From the NCBI GenBank assembly GCA_005881575.1, contig VBCA01000002.1:1-64000 (forward strand): a stretch of 64,000 nt of DNA. The letters run 5' to 3'. The DNA is from Betaproteobacteria bacterium. GTDB lineage: Bacteria; Pseudomonadota; Gammaproteobacteria; Burkholderiales; SG8-39. Shown one piece after another: positions 18,799 to 30,016 of the stretch (position 1 is the stretch's first letter; the number at the start of each line of letters is the position of its first letter). The translations under genes and the position numbers were made by a program. The notes under the pieces were generated by a model, which saw only the letters and a list, made by a program, of their open reading frames with translations, did not search any database and was not told the DNA's origin.

Positions 18799-18923
18799 GC
18801 GCTTTGGATGGCGCGAGGAGGTCGGAGTAGAATCCGAAAGCTTCCCGCGGCGAAAGGTGCGAATTCTCGCAGATTATGGCGCCGCCCGCCACAAACCGTA
18901 CGAAAGCGCTCCGCATTCCGCCG

Positions 18924-19343
18924 ATGAACGAGCCCGCAGAGACCTACAGCATCGCCGACCTCGCGCGCGAGTTCGACGTGACTCATCGCGCCATCCGCTT
19001 CTACGAGGACGAAGGGCTGCTCAGCCCGGCGCGCGACGGGACGCGGCGCGTCTACTCCAAGCGCGATTGGGTGCGCCTGAAGCTGATCCTGCGCGGGAAG
19101 CGGCTCGGCTTCTCGCTCGCCGAGGTGCACGAGATGCTGGAGCTCTACGATTCCGCGCCGGACGAGCGGCCCCAGCTGGAGAAGTTCGTCGCCGCGCTCG
19201 CCGCACGCCGCGAGCAGCTCGAGCACCAGCGCGAAGAGATCGAGGAGGTGCTCTCCGAGATCCGCGCATTCGAGCGCCAGTCGCGCAAGATCCTCGTCGG
19301 CGCAAGGCGCCGCAGGCAGCCCGCCCGCGCCCGGCAGCCTTGA
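18924..19343 (+). CDS. liuR: MerR-family regulator LiuR
   Basis: YSIADLAREFDVTHRAIRFYEDEGLLSPARDGTRRVYSKRDWVRLKLILRGKRLGFSL; divergent from the MBL gene and upstream of the liu cluster; ORF track start at 18876 also possible. Confidence 0.88.
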   Translation: MNEPAETYSIADLAREFDVTHRAIRFYEDEGLLSPARDGTRRVYSKRDWVRLKLILRGKRLGFSLAEVHEMLELYDSAPDERPQLEKFVAALAARREQLEHQREEIEEVLSEIRAFERQSRKILVGARRRRQPARARQP

Positions 19344-19350
19344 GGCCTGA

Positions 19351-19372
19351 TTGACGTTTACGTAAACGTAAA
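19351..19372. promoter_or_regulatory. LiuR-type operator upstream of liuA
   Basis: ttgacgTTTACGTAAAcgtaaa palindrome in the liuR-liuA gap; identical (reverse complement) to 60138-60159. Confidence 0.82.
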
Positions 19373-19405
19373 GTAAAGTCCCTTTCTCCCCCGGAAGCTC
19401 CCCGA

Positions 19406-20608
19406 ATGGATCGAGCCCGCAACCTCTCCGGCGGCACCCCGGCGATCGAGCTGCCGGGACTGCGTTTCGCCCTCGGCGAGCACATCGACATGCTGCGCGC
19501 CACCGTGCGCGGCTTCGCTCGAGCCGAGATCGCCCCGCGCGCCGCCGAGATCGACCGCTCGAACCAGTTCCCCTCCGACCTGTGGAGGAAGCTGGGCGCG
19601 CTCGGACTTCTCGGCGTCACGGTTGAGGAAGCCTATGGCGGCACCCTGATGGGTTATGCGGCGCATATCGTCGCGATGGAGGAAATCAGCCGGGCCTCCG
19701 CTTCCGTGGGCCTGTCCTACGGCGCGCACTCCAATCTCTGCGTCAACCAGATCCGCCGGAACGGGACCGAGGCCCAGAAACGCAAATACCTGCCCAAGCT
19801 CGTCGCGGGCGACTGGGTCGGCGCGCTCGCCATGTCCGAGCCCGGCTCGGGCTCGGACGTGGTCTCGATGAAGACCCGGGCCGAATATCGCAAGGGAAAG
19901 TTCGTCCTGAACGGCAGCAAGATGTGGATCACCAACGGGCCGGACGCCGACGTGCTCGTGGTCTACGCCAAGACGGACGCCGATGCGGGACCTAGGGGCA
20001 TCACCGCTTTTATCGTCGAAAAAGGCTTCAAGGGTTTCTCCACCGCGCAAAAGCTCGACAAGCTGGGCATGCGCGGCTCGAACACCTGCGAGCTCGTTTT
20101 CCAGGACTGCGAGGTGCCGGAGGAAAACGTACTGTCGGAGACGGGCAAGGGAGTAAACGTGTTGATGTCGGGTCTCGACTACGAGCGCGCCGTGCTCGCC
20201 GGCGGCCCCTTAGGCATCATGCAAGCCTGCCTGGACGTGGTCGTTCCGTACCTCCATGAGCGCAAGCAATTCGGCCAACCGATCGGGGAGTTCCAGCTGA
20301 TGCAGGGGAAACTCGCCGACATGTACACGACGCTCAACGCCTGCCGCGCCTATGTGTATGCGGTCGGCCAAGCCTGCGATCGCGGCGAAACCACGCGCAA
20401 GGACGCGGCCGGGGCGATTCTCTACGCCGCCGAAAAAGCGACCTGGATGGCGGGCGAGGCCATCCAGTGTCTCGGCGGCAACGGCTACATCAACGATTAC
20501 CCGGCCGGGCGCCTGTGGCGCGACGCGAAGCTCTACGAGATCGGCGCGGGAACTTCCGAGATCCGCCGCTGGCTGATCGGACGGGAGCTGTTTTCCGAGA
20601 CGTCCTGA
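19406..20608 (+). CDS. liuA: Isovaleryl-CoA dehydrogenase
   Basis: Acyl-CoA dehydrogenase motifs [19 protein letters not shown] and [43 protein letters not shown]; liu cluster context. Confidence 0.93.
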   Translation: MDRARNLSGGTPAIELPGLRFALGEHIDMLRATVRGFARAEIAPRAAEIDRSNQFPSDLWRKLGALGLLGVTVEEAYGGTLMGYAAHIVAMEEISRASASVGLSYGAHSNLCVNQIRRNGTEAQKRKYLPKLVAGDWVGALAMSEPGSGSDVVSMKTRAEYRKGKFVLNGSKMWITNGPDADVLVVYAKTDADAGPRGITAFIVEKGFKGFSTAQKLDKLGMRGSNTCELVFQDCEVPEENVLSETGKGVNVLMSGLDYERAVLAGGPLGIMQACLDVVVPYLHERKQFGQPIGEFQLMQGKLADMYTTLNACRAYVYAVGQACDRGETTRKDAAGAILYAAEKATWMAGEAIQCLGGNGYINDYPAGRLWRDAKLYEIGAGTSEIRRWLIGRELFSETS

Positions 20609-20645
20609 AGGCTGCGATCCTACGTAGAACACCGAGGACACCACC

Positions 20646-21830
20646 ATGCTGAACGATCCCGTTGTCATCGTTTCCGCCGCAAGAACGCCGATGGGCGCCT
20701 TTCAGGGTGAGCTGAAGGATTTCGCCGCTCCGCAGCTCGGGGCGGCCGCGATCCGCGCCGCGGTCGAGCGCGCCCGAATCAAGCCCGATCAGGTGCAGGA
20801 AGTGATCATGGGCTGCGTTCTTCCCGCCGGTCAGGGCCAGGCGCCCGCGCGACAGGCGGCGCTAGCCTCGGGGCTTCCTCTGTCGACCGGGAGCACGACA
20901 GTGAACAAGATGTGCGGCTCGGGCATGAAGGCGGCGATGCTCGCCCACGATCTCCTGGCGGCCGGCACCAACGAAGTCATGGTCGCGGGCGGCATGGAGT
21001 CGATGACCAATGCGCCGTACCTGCTTCCGAAAGCGCGCTCGGGTTACCGCATGGGCCACCAGCAGGTCATCGACCATATGTTTCTCGACGGGCTGGAGGA
21101 TGCTTACGACAAAGGCAAATTGATGGGCAGCTTCGCCGAAGACTGCGCGGGGAAGTACGGCTTCACCCGGGAAGATCAGGACAAATTCGCGATCGCATCG
21201 CTCGAGCGCGCTCAAGCCGCAAACAGGAACGGCTGGTTCGCCTGGGAGATCACCCCGGTCGCCGTGAAGACTGGGAAGGCCGAGCGCTTCATGGAGCAGG
21301 ACGAGCAGCCCTTCAAGGCCAATTTCGAGAAGATCCCGACCCTGAAGCCTGCGTTCCGCAAGGACGGCACCGTGACTGCGGCGAATTCGAGCTCGATTTC
21401 CGACGGCGCGGCGGCCCTGGTCATGATGCGCCGCTCGACCGCCGCCAAGCTGGGCCTCGCGCCGCTTGCCGTGGTCATCGGCCACAGCACGCATTCGCAG
21501 GAGCCGGGGTGGTTCACGACCGCGCCGGTGGGAGCGATCAAGAAGCTCTTCGAGGCGACCGGCTGGAGCGCCGGCAAAGTCGATCTCTACGAGATCAACG
21601 AGGCCTTCGCGGTCGTCACCATGGCGGCGATGAAAGAGCACGGCTTGCCGCACGCCAAGGTCAACGTCCACGGCGGAGCCTGCGCGCTCGGGCACCCGAT
21701 CGGCGCCTCGGGCGCGCGCATCCTCGTCACCCTGATCGGCGCGCTCAAGAAAAGCGGCGGCAAGCGCGGCGTCGCGAGCCTGTGCATCGGCGGAGGCGAG
21801 GCGACCGCCATGGCGATCGAGCTCGCGTGA
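20646..21830 (+). CDS. Acetyl-CoA C-acetyltransferase (thiolase)
   Basis: VNKMCGSGMKAAMLAHD, NVHGGACALGHPIGASGARI, CIGGGEATAMAIE. Confidence 0.94.
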   Translation: MLNDPVVIVSAARTPMGAFQGELKDFAAPQLGAAAIRAAVERARIKPDQVQEVIMGCVLPAGQGQAPARQAALASGLPLSTGSTTVNKMCGSGMKAAMLAHDLLAAGTNEVMVAGGMESMTNAPYLLPKARSGYRMGHQQVIDHMFLDGLEDAYDKGKLMGSFAEDCAGKYGFTREDQDKFAIASLERAQAANRNGWFAWEITPVAVKTGKAERFMEQDEQPFKANFEKIPTLKPAFRKDGTVTAANSSSISDGAAALVMMRRSTAAKLGLAPLAVVIGHSTHSQEPGWFTTAPVGAIKKLFEATGWSAGKVDLYEINEAFAVVTMAAMKEHGLPHAKVNVHGGACALGHPIGASGARILVTLIGALKKSGGKRGVASLCIGGGEATAMAIELA

Positions 21831-22432
21831 TGCCGAACCCGGTCGAGTTCTATTTCGATTTTTCCTCGCCGTACGGCTACATCGCGAGCGAGAAAATCGA
21901 CGCTCTCGCGGCGAAATACGGCCGCGAGGTGACCTGGCGCCCGTTCCTGCTCGGCGTCGCGTTCAAGACGACGGGCGCGGCGCCGCTTCCCTCGATACCG
22001 GTCAAGGGAGCGTATGCGGCGCGCGACATGGCGCGCAGCGCGAAATTCCACGGCGTCGCCTATCACTTTCCTACGGTCTTTCCGATTTCCTCGGTTTCGC
22101 CCTCGCGCGCGTTCTACTGGCTCGACGCCAGGGACCCCAAGCGCGCGCGCGCGCTCGCCAAGGCGCTATACCGCGCGTATTTCGTGGACGGCATCGATAT
22201 CTCGAGCGCCGACAACACGGTGGCCGTGTGCGCGAAGTTCGGCCTGAAGACCGATGAAGTCCGCGCGGGGATCGCCGATCAGGCGGTGAAGGACCGCACC
22301 AGGATCGAAGTCGACAAAGCGATCGCCCGCGGCGCGTTCGGCTCTCCCTACATCATCGTCGACGGCGAGCCGTTCTGGGGCTCCGACCGGCTGGAGCAGA
22401 TCGACAAATGGCTCGCCACCGGCGGCTGGTGA
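21830..22432 (+). CDS. 2-hydroxychromene-2-carboxylate isomerase-like protein (DsbA/GST kappa fold)
   Basis: VEFYFDFSSPYGYIASEKIDAL ... GAFGSPYIIVDGEPFWGSDRLEQI; ATG overlaps thiolase stop. Confidence 0.9.
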   Translation: MPNPVEFYFDFSSPYGYIASEKIDALAAKYGREVTWRPFLLGVAFKTTGAAPLPSIPVKGAYAARDMARSAKFHGVAYHFPTVFPISSVSPSRAFYWLDARDPKRARALAKALYRAYFVDGIDISSADNTVAVCAKFGLKTDEVRAGIADQAVKDRTRIEVDKAIARGAFGSPYIIVDGEPFWGSDRLEQIDKWLATGGW

Positions 22433-22438
22433 GCGCAT

Positions 22439-23074
22439 ATGGCCGAGTATCTGCTCTATGGCTTCGCCCAGTCCGGCAATTGCTACAAAGCGGCGCTGTA
22501 TCTCGAGCTCGCCGGGGCCGACTGGCAGACCCGGTTCGTCGACTATTTCAACGGGGAAACCCGGACGGCGGAGTACCGGAGGATCAACGTGATGGGCGAG
22601 GCGCCCGTGCTGGAGCACGGTGATCTGCGTCTTTCCCAGTCCGCGGTGATCCTCGACTACTTGGTCGAGCGCTTCGGCCGCTATGGATGGACCGACGGCG
22701 CCGAGCGGCGCGAGATCCTGCGCTGGTTGTTCTGGGACAATCACAAGCTGACGAGCTACACCGGTACTTACCGGTTCCTGCGCACGTTCGCCCCAGCCAC
22801 GGACAAGGCGGTGCTCGAGGAATTTCGCAAGCGGGCCGAGGGCGCGTGGAAAGTGCTCGACACCCAGCTCGGGCAAACACCTTATCTCGCGGGCGACCGG
22901 TTGACGATCGCCGATATTTCGGCCTGCGCCTATCTGTTCTTCGAGGACGAGCTCGGGGTGAGCTGGGTGCAGTACCCGAACATCGATCGCTGGCTCGGGC
23001 GCATCCGCGCCGAGCCGCGCTGGCGGCATCCTTACGCGCTGCTTCCCGGCCATCCCGTCCCGGCACGCAAATAG
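22439..23074 (+). CDS. Glutathione S-transferase family protein
   Basis: GFAQSGNCYKAALYLELAG, VMGEAPVLEHGDLRLSQSAVILDYL. Confidence 0.9.
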   Translation: MAEYLLYGFAQSGNCYKAALYLELAGADWQTRFVDYFNGETRTAEYRRINVMGEAPVLEHGDLRLSQSAVILDYLVERFGRYGWTDGAERREILRWLFWDNHKLTSYTGTYRFLRTFAPATDKAVLEEFRKRAEGAWKVLDTQLGQTPYLAGDRLTIADISACAYLFFEDELGVSWVQYPNIDRWLGRIRAEPRWRHPYALLPGHPVPARK

Positions 23075-23080
23075 AACGGA

Positions 23081-24688
23081 ATGGGCGCGATCCAAAGCAA
23101 GCTCAACCCTCGCTCCGAGGAATTCCAGGCGAACTCGCGCGCGCTTGGCGCGCTCGTCGCCGACCTGCGCGCCAAGGTCGAGCGCGCCGCGCAAGGCGGC
23201 GACGAGCCGGCTCGCGCGAAGCACGTGGCCCGCGGAAAACTGCTGCCGCGCGAGCGCCTGCGCCTGCTGCTCGACCCGGGGTCGCCGTTCCTCGAGCTTT
23301 CGCAGCTCGCCGCTTTCGGCGTGTACGAGGACGAGGCGCCGGGCGCGGGCATCATCACCGGCGTCGGCCGCGTCTCCGGAAGGGAGTGCGTGGTGGTGGT
23401 GAACGACGCCACGGTCAAAGGCGGGACCTACTACCCCATCACGGTGAAGAAGCACCTGCGCGCGCAGGAGATCGCGCTCCAGAACCGCCTTCCCTGCCTC
23501 TACCTTGTCGACTCGGGCGGCGCGTTCCTGCCGGAGCAGGACAGCGTCTTTCCCGACCGGGAGCACTTCGGCCGCATCTTCTACAACCAGGCGATCATGT
23601 CGGCTGCCGGCATCCCGCAGATCGCCGCGGTGATGGGCTCGTGCACCGCCGGCGGCGCTTACGTGCCCGCCATGTCCGACGAATCCATCATCGTCAAAGG
23701 GCAGGGAACGATTTTCCTCGGCGGGCCGCCCCTCGTGAAGGCGGCGACGGGGGAAGTGGTCTCGGCGGAGGAGCTCGGCGGAGCGGAGGTGCACGCGCGG
23801 CAATCGGGCGTCGCCGATCACTATGCGCAAAACGACGTCCACGCGCTCGCAATCGCGCGTGCGATCGTCGCCAACCTCGGCAACGCGAAAAACGCGAACC
23901 TCGCACTGCGCGAGCCGGCCGAGCCGCTCTACCCCGCCGAAGAATTGCACGGGGTCATCCCCGAAGACAAACGAAAACCTTACGACGTGCGCGAGGTGGT
24001 GGCGCGCATCGTCGACGCAAGCGAGCTCGACGAGTTCAAGGCGGATTACGGCACTACCTTGCTGACCGGGTTCGCGCGCATCTGGGGCTATCCGATCGGC
24101 ATCGTCGCGAACAACGGGATCCTGTTTTCAGAATCGGCGCTGAAAGGCACGCACTTCATCGAGCTCGCCAGCCAGCGCGGGATTCCCCTCGTTTTCCTCC
24201 AGAACATCACGGGCTTCATGGTGGGGAAAAAGTACGAGGCCGGCGGAATCGCCAAGGACGGCGCCAAGATGGTGACCGCGGTCGCATGCAGCCGGGTGCC
24301 GAAGTTTACGGTCATCATCGGCGGCTCGTTCGGTGCGGGCAACTACGGCATGTGTGGACGCGCTTTCGGACCGCGCTTCCTCTGGATGTGGCCGAACGCC
24401 CGCATCTCGGTGATGGGCGGGCAGCAGGCGGCTTCGGTTCTCGCCACGGTGAAACGCGACGGGATCGAGGCCAAAGGCGGCGCCTGGAGCAAGGAGGAGG
24501 AAGAGGACTTCAAGCGACCCATCCTCGACCAGTACGAGCGGCAGGGACATCCCTACTACGCTACCGCGCGGCTCTGGGACGACGGCGTGATCGCGCCCGG
24601 GGAGACTCGCCGCACGCTGGCGCTCGCGATCTCGGCGTCCCTCAACGCGCCTATCGAGGAAACCCGGTTCGGCGTTTTTCGTATGTAA
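23081..24688 (+). CDS. liuB: Methylcrotonoyl-CoA carboxylase carboxyltransferase subunit
   Basis: Carboxyltransferase motifs [52 protein letters not shown]. Confidence 0.94.
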   Translation: MGAIQSKLNPRSEEFQANSRALGALVADLRAKVERAAQGGDEPARAKHVARGKLLPRERLRLLLDPGSPFLELSQLAAFGVYEDEAPGAGIITGVGRVSGRECVVVVNDATVKGGTYYPITVKKHLRAQEIALQNRLPCLYLVDSGGAFLPEQDSVFPDREHFGRIFYNQAIMSAAGIPQIAAVMGSCTAGGAYVPAMSDESIIVKGQGTIFLGGPPLVKAATGEVVSAEELGGAEVHARQSGVADHYAQNDVHALAIARAIVANLGNAKNANLALREPAEPLYPAEELHGVIPEDKRKPYDVREVVARIVDASELDEFKADYGTTLLTGFARIWGYPIGIVANNGILFSESALKGTHFIELASQRGIPLVFLQNITGFMVGKKYEAGGIAKDGAKMVTAVACSRVPKFTVIIGGSFGAGNYGMCGRAFGPRFLWMWPNARISVMGGQQAASVLATVKRDGIEAKGGAWSKEEEEDFKRPILDQYERQGHPYYATARLWDDGVIAPGETRRTLALAISASLNAPIEETRFGVFRM

Positions 24689-24698
24689 GGAAATCCCG

Positions 24699-25154
24699 AT
24701 GTCAATCCACCGCGCAACCACAGAATGGCAAAGGAACGGGATGCCGTTCGAGCTCGGCACGTACAGCCGTGCCCACCGCATCGAGTTCGAGCCCACCGTG
24801 CGGCTCGAGGGAAACGCCGCAAAGGAGAACATCCCGCCCGGCGCACCGCACGCGCAGGGTGCCGATCCGGAGCAGCTTTTCGTCGCCTCGCTTTCGGCGT
24901 GTCACATGCTCTGGTTCGTGAGTCTCGCCTCGACGATGAAGCTGGTCGTCGACCGGTACGTCGACCATGCGGAAGGCGTGCTCGAGAAGAATTCCGAAGG
25001 CCGCATGGCGATGACGCGAGTCACTCTGCGGCCCGCGGTCGAATTCGCTGTACGTCCTTCGCCGGCGGTGCTCGCCCAGCTGCACCACAAGGCCCACGAG
25101 AAATGCTTTATCGCCAATTCGGTGCGCACCCAGGTGATCATCGAGCCGCGCTAG
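24699..25154 (+). CDS. OsmC family protein
   Basis: GADPEQLFVASLSACHMLWFVSLA OsmC/Ohr cysteine motif. Confidence 0.85.
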   Translation: MSIHRATTEWQRNGMPFELGTYSRAHRIEFEPTVRLEGNAAKENIPPGAPHAQGADPEQLFVASLSACHMLWFVSLASTMKLVVDRYVDHAEGVLEKNSEGRMAMTRVTLRPAVEFAVRPSPAVLAQLHHKAHEKCFIANSVRTQVIIEPR

Positions 25155-25185
25155 CGATTTGCATAAGAGTTTCGGGGGAAGAGGC

Positions 25186-26004
25186 ATGAGGCACGAAACC
25201 ATCGAAATCCATGCGGGCCTGGGCGTTGCCGTCCTTTGGCTCAACCGCCCCGACCTGCGCAACGCCTTCAACGACACGATGATCGCCGAGCTCACCGCCG
25301 CATTCGGCGAGCTGGAGCAGGATCCTGCGGTGCGCGCGGTGGTGCTCGCGGGCCGCGGCAAGGTGTTCTGCGCCGGCGCCGATCTGAACTGGATGAAGAG
25401 AATGGGCGAGCTCGATTTCGAGGAGAACCGCAAGGACGCGATCGCCTTCGGCACCATGCTCGCCCGGCTGCATGCGCTCGCGAAACCGACGGTCGCGCGG
25501 GTCCACGGCGCCGCGTTCGCCGGAGGCATGGGGCTCATTGCCGCTTGCGACATCGCGGTCGCGTCGACCGACACTGAGTTCTGCGTGTCCGAGGTGCGCC
25601 TGGGCCTTACGCCGGCCACCATCAGTCCCTATGTCCTCGCCGCGATGGGCGAGCGCGCCGCGCGGCGCTATTTCCTCACCGCCGAGCGTTTTCCGGCGGC
25701 GGAGGCGTACCGCATCGGCTTCGTTCAAGAGCTGGCGCAGCCCGCGGAGCTGGACGCGACGGTCAACGCGATCCTGGGCGAGCTCGTCCAGGGTGCGCCC
25801 GGGGCGCACGCGGTGACCAAGGACCTGATCCGTGCGGTCGCGGGGCGGCGGGTCGATTCCGGACTGATGGACGACATGGCCACTCGCATCGCCACCGCCA
25901 GGGCCTCCGCGGAGGGCAAGGAAGGCGTGCGCGCCTTTCTCGAGAAGCGCAAGCCCGCATGGCTGCGGCAGGCGATGAAAAAGGGCGCCAAGAAGAAGAA
26001 ATAG
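25186..26004 (+). CDS. liuC: Enoyl-CoA hydratase/isomerase, likely methylglutaconyl-CoA hydratase
   Basis: Crotonase motifs VLAGRGKVFCAGADLNWMKRM, GAAFAGGMGLIAACDIAVAS; cluster context. Confidence 0.9.
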   Translation: MRHETIEIHAGLGVAVLWLNRPDLRNAFNDTMIAELTAAFGELEQDPAVRAVVLAGRGKVFCAGADLNWMKRMGELDFEENRKDAIAFGTMLARLHALAKPTVARVHGAAFAGGMGLIAACDIAVASTDTEFCVSEVRLGLTPATISPYVLAAMGERAARRYFLTAERFPAAEAYRIGFVQELAQPAELDATVNAILGELVQGAPGAHAVTKDLIRAVAGRRVDSGLMDDMATRIATARASAEGKEGVRAFLEKRKPAWLRQAMKKGAKKKK

Positions 26005-26005
26005 A

Positions 26006-28021
26006 GTGCGTCCCGTTTTCGCCAAAATCCTGATCGCCAACCGCGGCGAGATCGCCTGCCGCGTGACGAGGACGGCGCGGCGCATGGGCATAGCGACGGT
26101 CGCGGTTTACTCGGACGCCGACGCGCGATCGCGTCACGTCGCGCTCGCCGACGAGGCGTTCCGCATCGGGCCGCCTGAGCCGAAGGACAGCTACCTGCGC
26201 GGCGATCGGATCCTCGAGGCCGCGACGAGCTCGGGGGCGTCGGCCATCCACCCGGGCTATGGTTTCCTCTCGGAGAACGCGGAATTCGCCGAGCGCTGCG
26301 GGCGCGCCGGAATCACGTTCGTCGGCCCGCCGCCCGAGGCGATCCGCGCGATGGGCGACAAATCCGCGGCGAAAACCATGATGGAGAGGGCCGGAGTGCC
26401 GCTCGTGCCCGGCTATCACGGCGGCAATCAGGCTCCCGACTTCCTTCTCGATCAAGCCGAGCGCATCGGGTTTCCGGTCCTCATCAAAGCCGCCGCCGGC
26501 GGGGGCGGCAAAGGCATGCGCGCGGTCGAGCACAAGGCGGAATTCGACGCGGCGCTCGCCGCGTGCCGCCGCGAAGCCTCGTCGGCTTTCGGCGATGAGC
26601 GCGTGCTGTTGGAGAAATACCTCGACCGTCCCCGGCACATCGAGATCCAGGTATTCGCCGACCGGCACGGAGGCTGCATCCATCTTTTCGAGCGCGACTG
26701 CTCGGTGCAGCGGCGCCATCAGAAGGTGCTGGAGGAAGCACCGGCCCCGGGCATGGCCGAAGATCGCCGCCTTGAGATGGGCGAAGCCGCGCTGCTCGCC
26801 TGCAGGGCCGTCGGCTACGTCGGCGCGGGAACGGTGGAGTTCATCGTCGACCGCGCAGGCGCGTTCTTTTTCATGGAGATGAATACGCGGCTTCAGGTCG
26901 AGCACGCGGTGACCGAAATGATCACCGGCCTCGATCTGGTCGAATGGCAGCTGCGGATCGCGGCGGGCGAAAAGCTCCCGCTCGTCCAGAAGGACCTGCG
27001 CATCAGCGGCCACGCCATCGAGGCGCGCGTCTACGCCGAGGATCCGCGCCGCGACTTCCTCCCGGCTTCGGGACGCCTCGTGCATCTCGTGCTGCCCGCG
27101 GAGTCCGAGGACGTGCGCGTCGATACGGGCGTGAGATCGGGTGACGAGATCACCGTCCACTACGATCCCATGATCGCCAAGCTCATCGTCCGGGGTAGTG
27201 ACCGTCCCGCGGCGCTCGAGCGAATGCGCCAAGCGCTCGCGGAATTCCAAGTCGCGGGCCTCGTGACCAATCTCGGATTTCTCTGGCGGCTCGTGCAGGA
27301 TCGAGATTTCGTGCGCGCCGAATTCGACACGGCCCTGATCGAGCGCCATCGCTCCGAGCTCCTCGCCCCGTCGGCTCCGGCAGGCGAGGACGCGCTGACG
27401 CTCGCGGCCTTGTCGCAGCTCGACGCCGGCTGGCGTGGGGAGGCGCGCCGCCCGGGCGAGCGGTCTTCGCCTTGGAGCCTGGCCGACGGCTGGCGCGCAA
27501 ACCAGGACGGCGCCCGGCTCCTCGTTTTCCAGGAGGGCGAGCGCCGGCACTCGGTGACCGCGCGCCGCCGAGGCGAGGGTTTCGAGCTCGAATTCGCCGA
27601 CAAGCGACGCCAGGTCACAAGCTACCGGCGCGAGGACCACAGATTGACGGCGCGACTCGAGGATGCCACCGTCGAGGGCAGCGTGGTGCGCCTGGGCAGC
27701 CGTATCGAGGTGTTCATGCCCGGCAGGCATCACGTCCTGGAGATGCACGATCCGCTGCGCCAGGAGCTGGCGGTCGAGTCGCGCGCGGGCGACCTCGAGG
27801 CCCCGATGCCCGGCAAGATCATCGCGATCTTCGTCGCAGCCGGCGACGGGGTCGAGAAGGACGCGCCTTTGCTGATACTCGAAGCGATGAAGATGGAGCA
27901 CACCATCCGGGCACCCGCCCGGGGCCGCATCGCCCGGGTCCTGTGCCGCTTGGGCGAGCAGGTCGGGGAGGGGGCCGAGTTGATCGAGTTCGAGATTTCT
28001 GGGAAGGAGGCGGCGGCATGA
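26006..28021 (+). CDS. liuD: Methylcrotonoyl-CoA carboxylase biotin-containing subunit
   Basis: Biotin carboxylase [33 protein letters not shown], biotinyl motif [10 protein letters not shown]. Confidence 0.94.
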   Translation: MRPVFAKILIANRGEIACRVTRTARRMGIATVAVYSDADARSRHVALADEAFRIGPPEPKDSYLRGDRILEAATSSGASAIHPGYGFLSENAEFAERCGRAGITFVGPPPEAIRAMGDKSAAKTMMERAGVPLVPGYHGGNQAPDFLLDQAERIGFPVLIKAAAGGGGKGMRAVEHKAEFDAALAACRREASSAFGDERVLLEKYLDRPRHIEIQVFADRHGGCIHLFERDCSVQRRHQKVLEEAPAPGMAEDRRLEMGEAALLACRAVGYVGAGTVEFIVDRAGAFFFMEMNTRLQVEHAVTEMITGLDLVEWQLRIAAGEKLPLVQKDLRISGHAIEARVYAEDPRRDFLPASGRLVHLVLPAESEDVRVDTGVRSGDEITVHYDPMIAKLIVRGSDRPAALERMRQALAEFQVAGLVTNLGFLWRLVQDRDFVRAEFDTALIERHRSELLAPSAPAGEDALTLAALSQLDAGWRGEARRPGERSSPWSLADGWRANQDGARLLVFQEGERRHSVTARRRGEGFELEFADKRRQVTSYRREDHRLTARLEDATVEGSVVRLGSRIEVFMPGRHHVLEMHDPLRQELAVESRAGDLEAPMPGKIIAIFVAAGDGVEKDAPLLILEAMKMEHTIRAPARGRIARVLCRLGEQVGEGAELIEFEISGKEAAA

Positions 28022-28923
28022 GGTTCCCGAGGAAAGTGAGGATCGTCGATGTGGGTCCCCGCGACGGCCTGCAGAACGAAGCGAAGCGGGTTCCGACCGA
28101 GGTCAAGATCGAGCTCATCCATCGGCTCGCCGAGGCGGGCTTGCCCGCGGTCGAAGCGGCCGCCTTCGTTTCGCCGAAATGGGTTCCGCAGATGTCCGAC
28201 GGCGCGCAGGTCATGTCAGGCCTGCGCAGAAAGCCGGGCGTCGCCTATCCGGTGCTCGTGCCGAACTTGCAGGGCTTCGAAGCGGCGTGCGCCGCCGGCG
28301 CGGAGGAGATCGCCGTCTTCGGCGCCGCCTCCGAGACGTTCAGCCGGAAGAACATCAACTGCAGCATCGCGGAAAGCCTCGAGCGCTTCGCCCCGGTCGT
28401 CAAGGCCGCGCGGGTGCGCAAGATGCGCGTGCGCGGCTATATTTCCTGCGCGGCGGGATGCCCCTACGAAGGCGAGGTGAAACCGCAGGCCGTCGCCGCG
28501 CTGGCGGAAAAACTCTACGAGATGGGCTGCTACGAGATCTCGCTCGGCGACACGATCGGCGTCGGAACCCCGCGACGCATCCGCGCGATGATCGACGCCG
28601 TTGCAAAAAAGGTCCCTACGGCCAAGCTCGGCGGTCACTACCACGACACCTACGGACAGGCGTTGGCGAACATTTACGCCTCGCTCGAGGCGGGCGTGAG
28701 AACCTTCGACAGCTCGGTGGCGGGCCTCGGCGGCTGCCCCTACGCCAAGGGCGCGACCGGAAACGTGGCGACCGAGGACGTGGTCTACATGCTCGACGGC
28801 CTGGGCATCGAAACCGGCGTCGACCTGATGAAGGTTCTTCGGACCGGCCAGTTCATCTGCAGCGAGCTCGGGCGCGAGCCGGCCTCGAAAGTAGCACGCG
28901 CGCTCGCGGCGAAGGACTCATGA
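28018..28923 (+). CDS. liuE: Hydroxymethylglutaryl-CoA lyase
   Basis: [61 protein letters not shown]. Confidence 0.95.
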   Translation: MRFPRKVRIVDVGPRDGLQNEAKRVPTEVKIELIHRLAEAGLPAVEAAAFVSPKWVPQMSDGAQVMSGLRRKPGVAYPVLVPNLQGFEAACAAGAEEIAVFGAASETFSRKNINCSIAESLERFAPVVKAARVRKMRVRGYISCAAGCPYEGEVKPQAVAALAEKLYEMGCYEISLGDTIGVGTPRRIRAMIDAVAKKVPTAKLGGHYHDTYGQALANIYASLEAGVRTFDSSVAGLGGCPYAKGATGNVATEDVVYMLDGLGIETGVDLMKVLRTGQFICSELGREPASKVARALAAKDS

Positions 28924-29105
28924 ACCCGGACACAAGGCCCGGCGGCGACGCTCCCTCCCCGTGCAACAACGTGTGCCGAATGAACCCGGATACGGGCCTG
29001 TGCGAGGGCTGCTTTCGCACGCTCGACGAGATCGCAGCCTGGTCCGCCCTGAGCGACGCCGAGAAGCGCGCGGTGCTCGCACAGTTGCCCGCGAGACGGA
29101 CATGA
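28920..29105 (+). CDS. DUF1289 domain-containing protein
   Basis: [41 protein letters not shown] cysteine pattern; ATGA overlap. Confidence 0.85.
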   Translation: MNPDTRPGGDAPSPCNNVCRMNPDTGLCEGCFRTLDEIAAWSALSDAEKRAVLAQLPARRT

Positions 29106-30016
29106 AACTGCCCGAAAGCGTTCAGGTCATCGAGCGCGGCTGGCTCTCCTCCAACAACGTCGTGCTGCATGCGCGCACCGGTTCTGTGGTCGTCGATTCG
29201 GGCTACGGCGCCCACGTACCGCAGACGCTGGCGCTCCTCGAACGCGTTCTTGCGGGAAAAAAGCTCGCGCGCCTCGTCAATACGCATTGCCATTCCGATC
29301 ACATGGGCGGCAACGCCGCGATCCAGGCGAAATACGCCTGCAGGACGAGCATTCCGGAAGGTGAGACGGCGCTCATCGACGACTGGGACGAGGAGGCGCT
29401 GATCCTCGCGATCGCCGACCAGCGCGCCGAGCGCTTCAACTACGACGACAGCTTTCGCGATGGCGACACGCTGCAGATGGGCGGGTTCGACTGGCAAGTG
29501 ATCGCCGCACCCGGACACGACACCCACGCGGTGATGTTCCATTCACCCGAGGCGCGCGTCCTGATTTCGGGCGACGCGCTCTGGGAAAACGGCTTCGGCG
29601 TGGTCTTCCCCCAGCTTTTCGGCCGCGACACCGCGCTCGCCGAGACGCGCGCGACGCTCGAAGCGATCGCCCGGCTCGACGTCGACGTGGTGATTCCCGG
29701 CCACGGCCGGCCGTTCGGCGACGCCGGTGCGGCGCTCGAGCGTGCGTTCTATCGCCTGGAGGGATACGAAGAGGACATCACGCGGCTCGCGCGCCACTGC
29801 GCCAAGGTGATGCTCTCTTTTGCGATGCTGGAGAAGCGCTGCATGCCGCTCGCCGAATTGCCGGCCTACGTCGCGCGCGTGCCTATCCTCGCCGAGTTGA
29901 ACTCGCGCTACCTCCGCATGGCGCCGGCAGCGATGGTCGAGTGGCTGCTCAACGACCTCGAGCGCGCGGGCGCGTTGCGCCGCGAAAACGACATGCTGGT
30001 TGCGACCGGGAGTTAA
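29102..30016 (+). CDS. MBL-fold metallo-hydrolase
   Basis: LVNTHCHSDHMGGNAAIQ motif; ATGA overlap with previous gene. Confidence 0.88.
   Translation: MKLPESVQVIERGWLSSNNVVLHARTGSVVVDSGYGAHVPQTLALLERVLAGKKLARLVNTHCHSDHMGGNAAIQAKYACRTSIPEGETALIDDWDEEALILAIADQRAERFNYDDSFRDGDTLQMGGFDWQVIAAPGHDTHAVMFHSPEARVLISGDALWENGFGVVFPQLFGRDTALAETRATLEAIARLDVDVVIPGHGRPFGDAGAALERAFYRLEGYEEDITRLARHCAKVMLSFAMLEKRCMPLAELPAYVARVPILAELNSRYLRMAPAAMVEWLLNDLERAGALRRENDMLVATGS

Noticed and set aside
22166-23950. Minus-strand 594-aa ORF
   Set aside because: Antisense to HCCA isomerase/GST/liuB
25763-27901. Minus-strand 712-aa ORF
   Set aside because: Antisense to liuC/liuD
29102-30016. MBL protein as part of a defence or quorum-quenching system
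   Set aside because: Only the generic HxHxDH motif is visible and the context is metabolic; no partner genes
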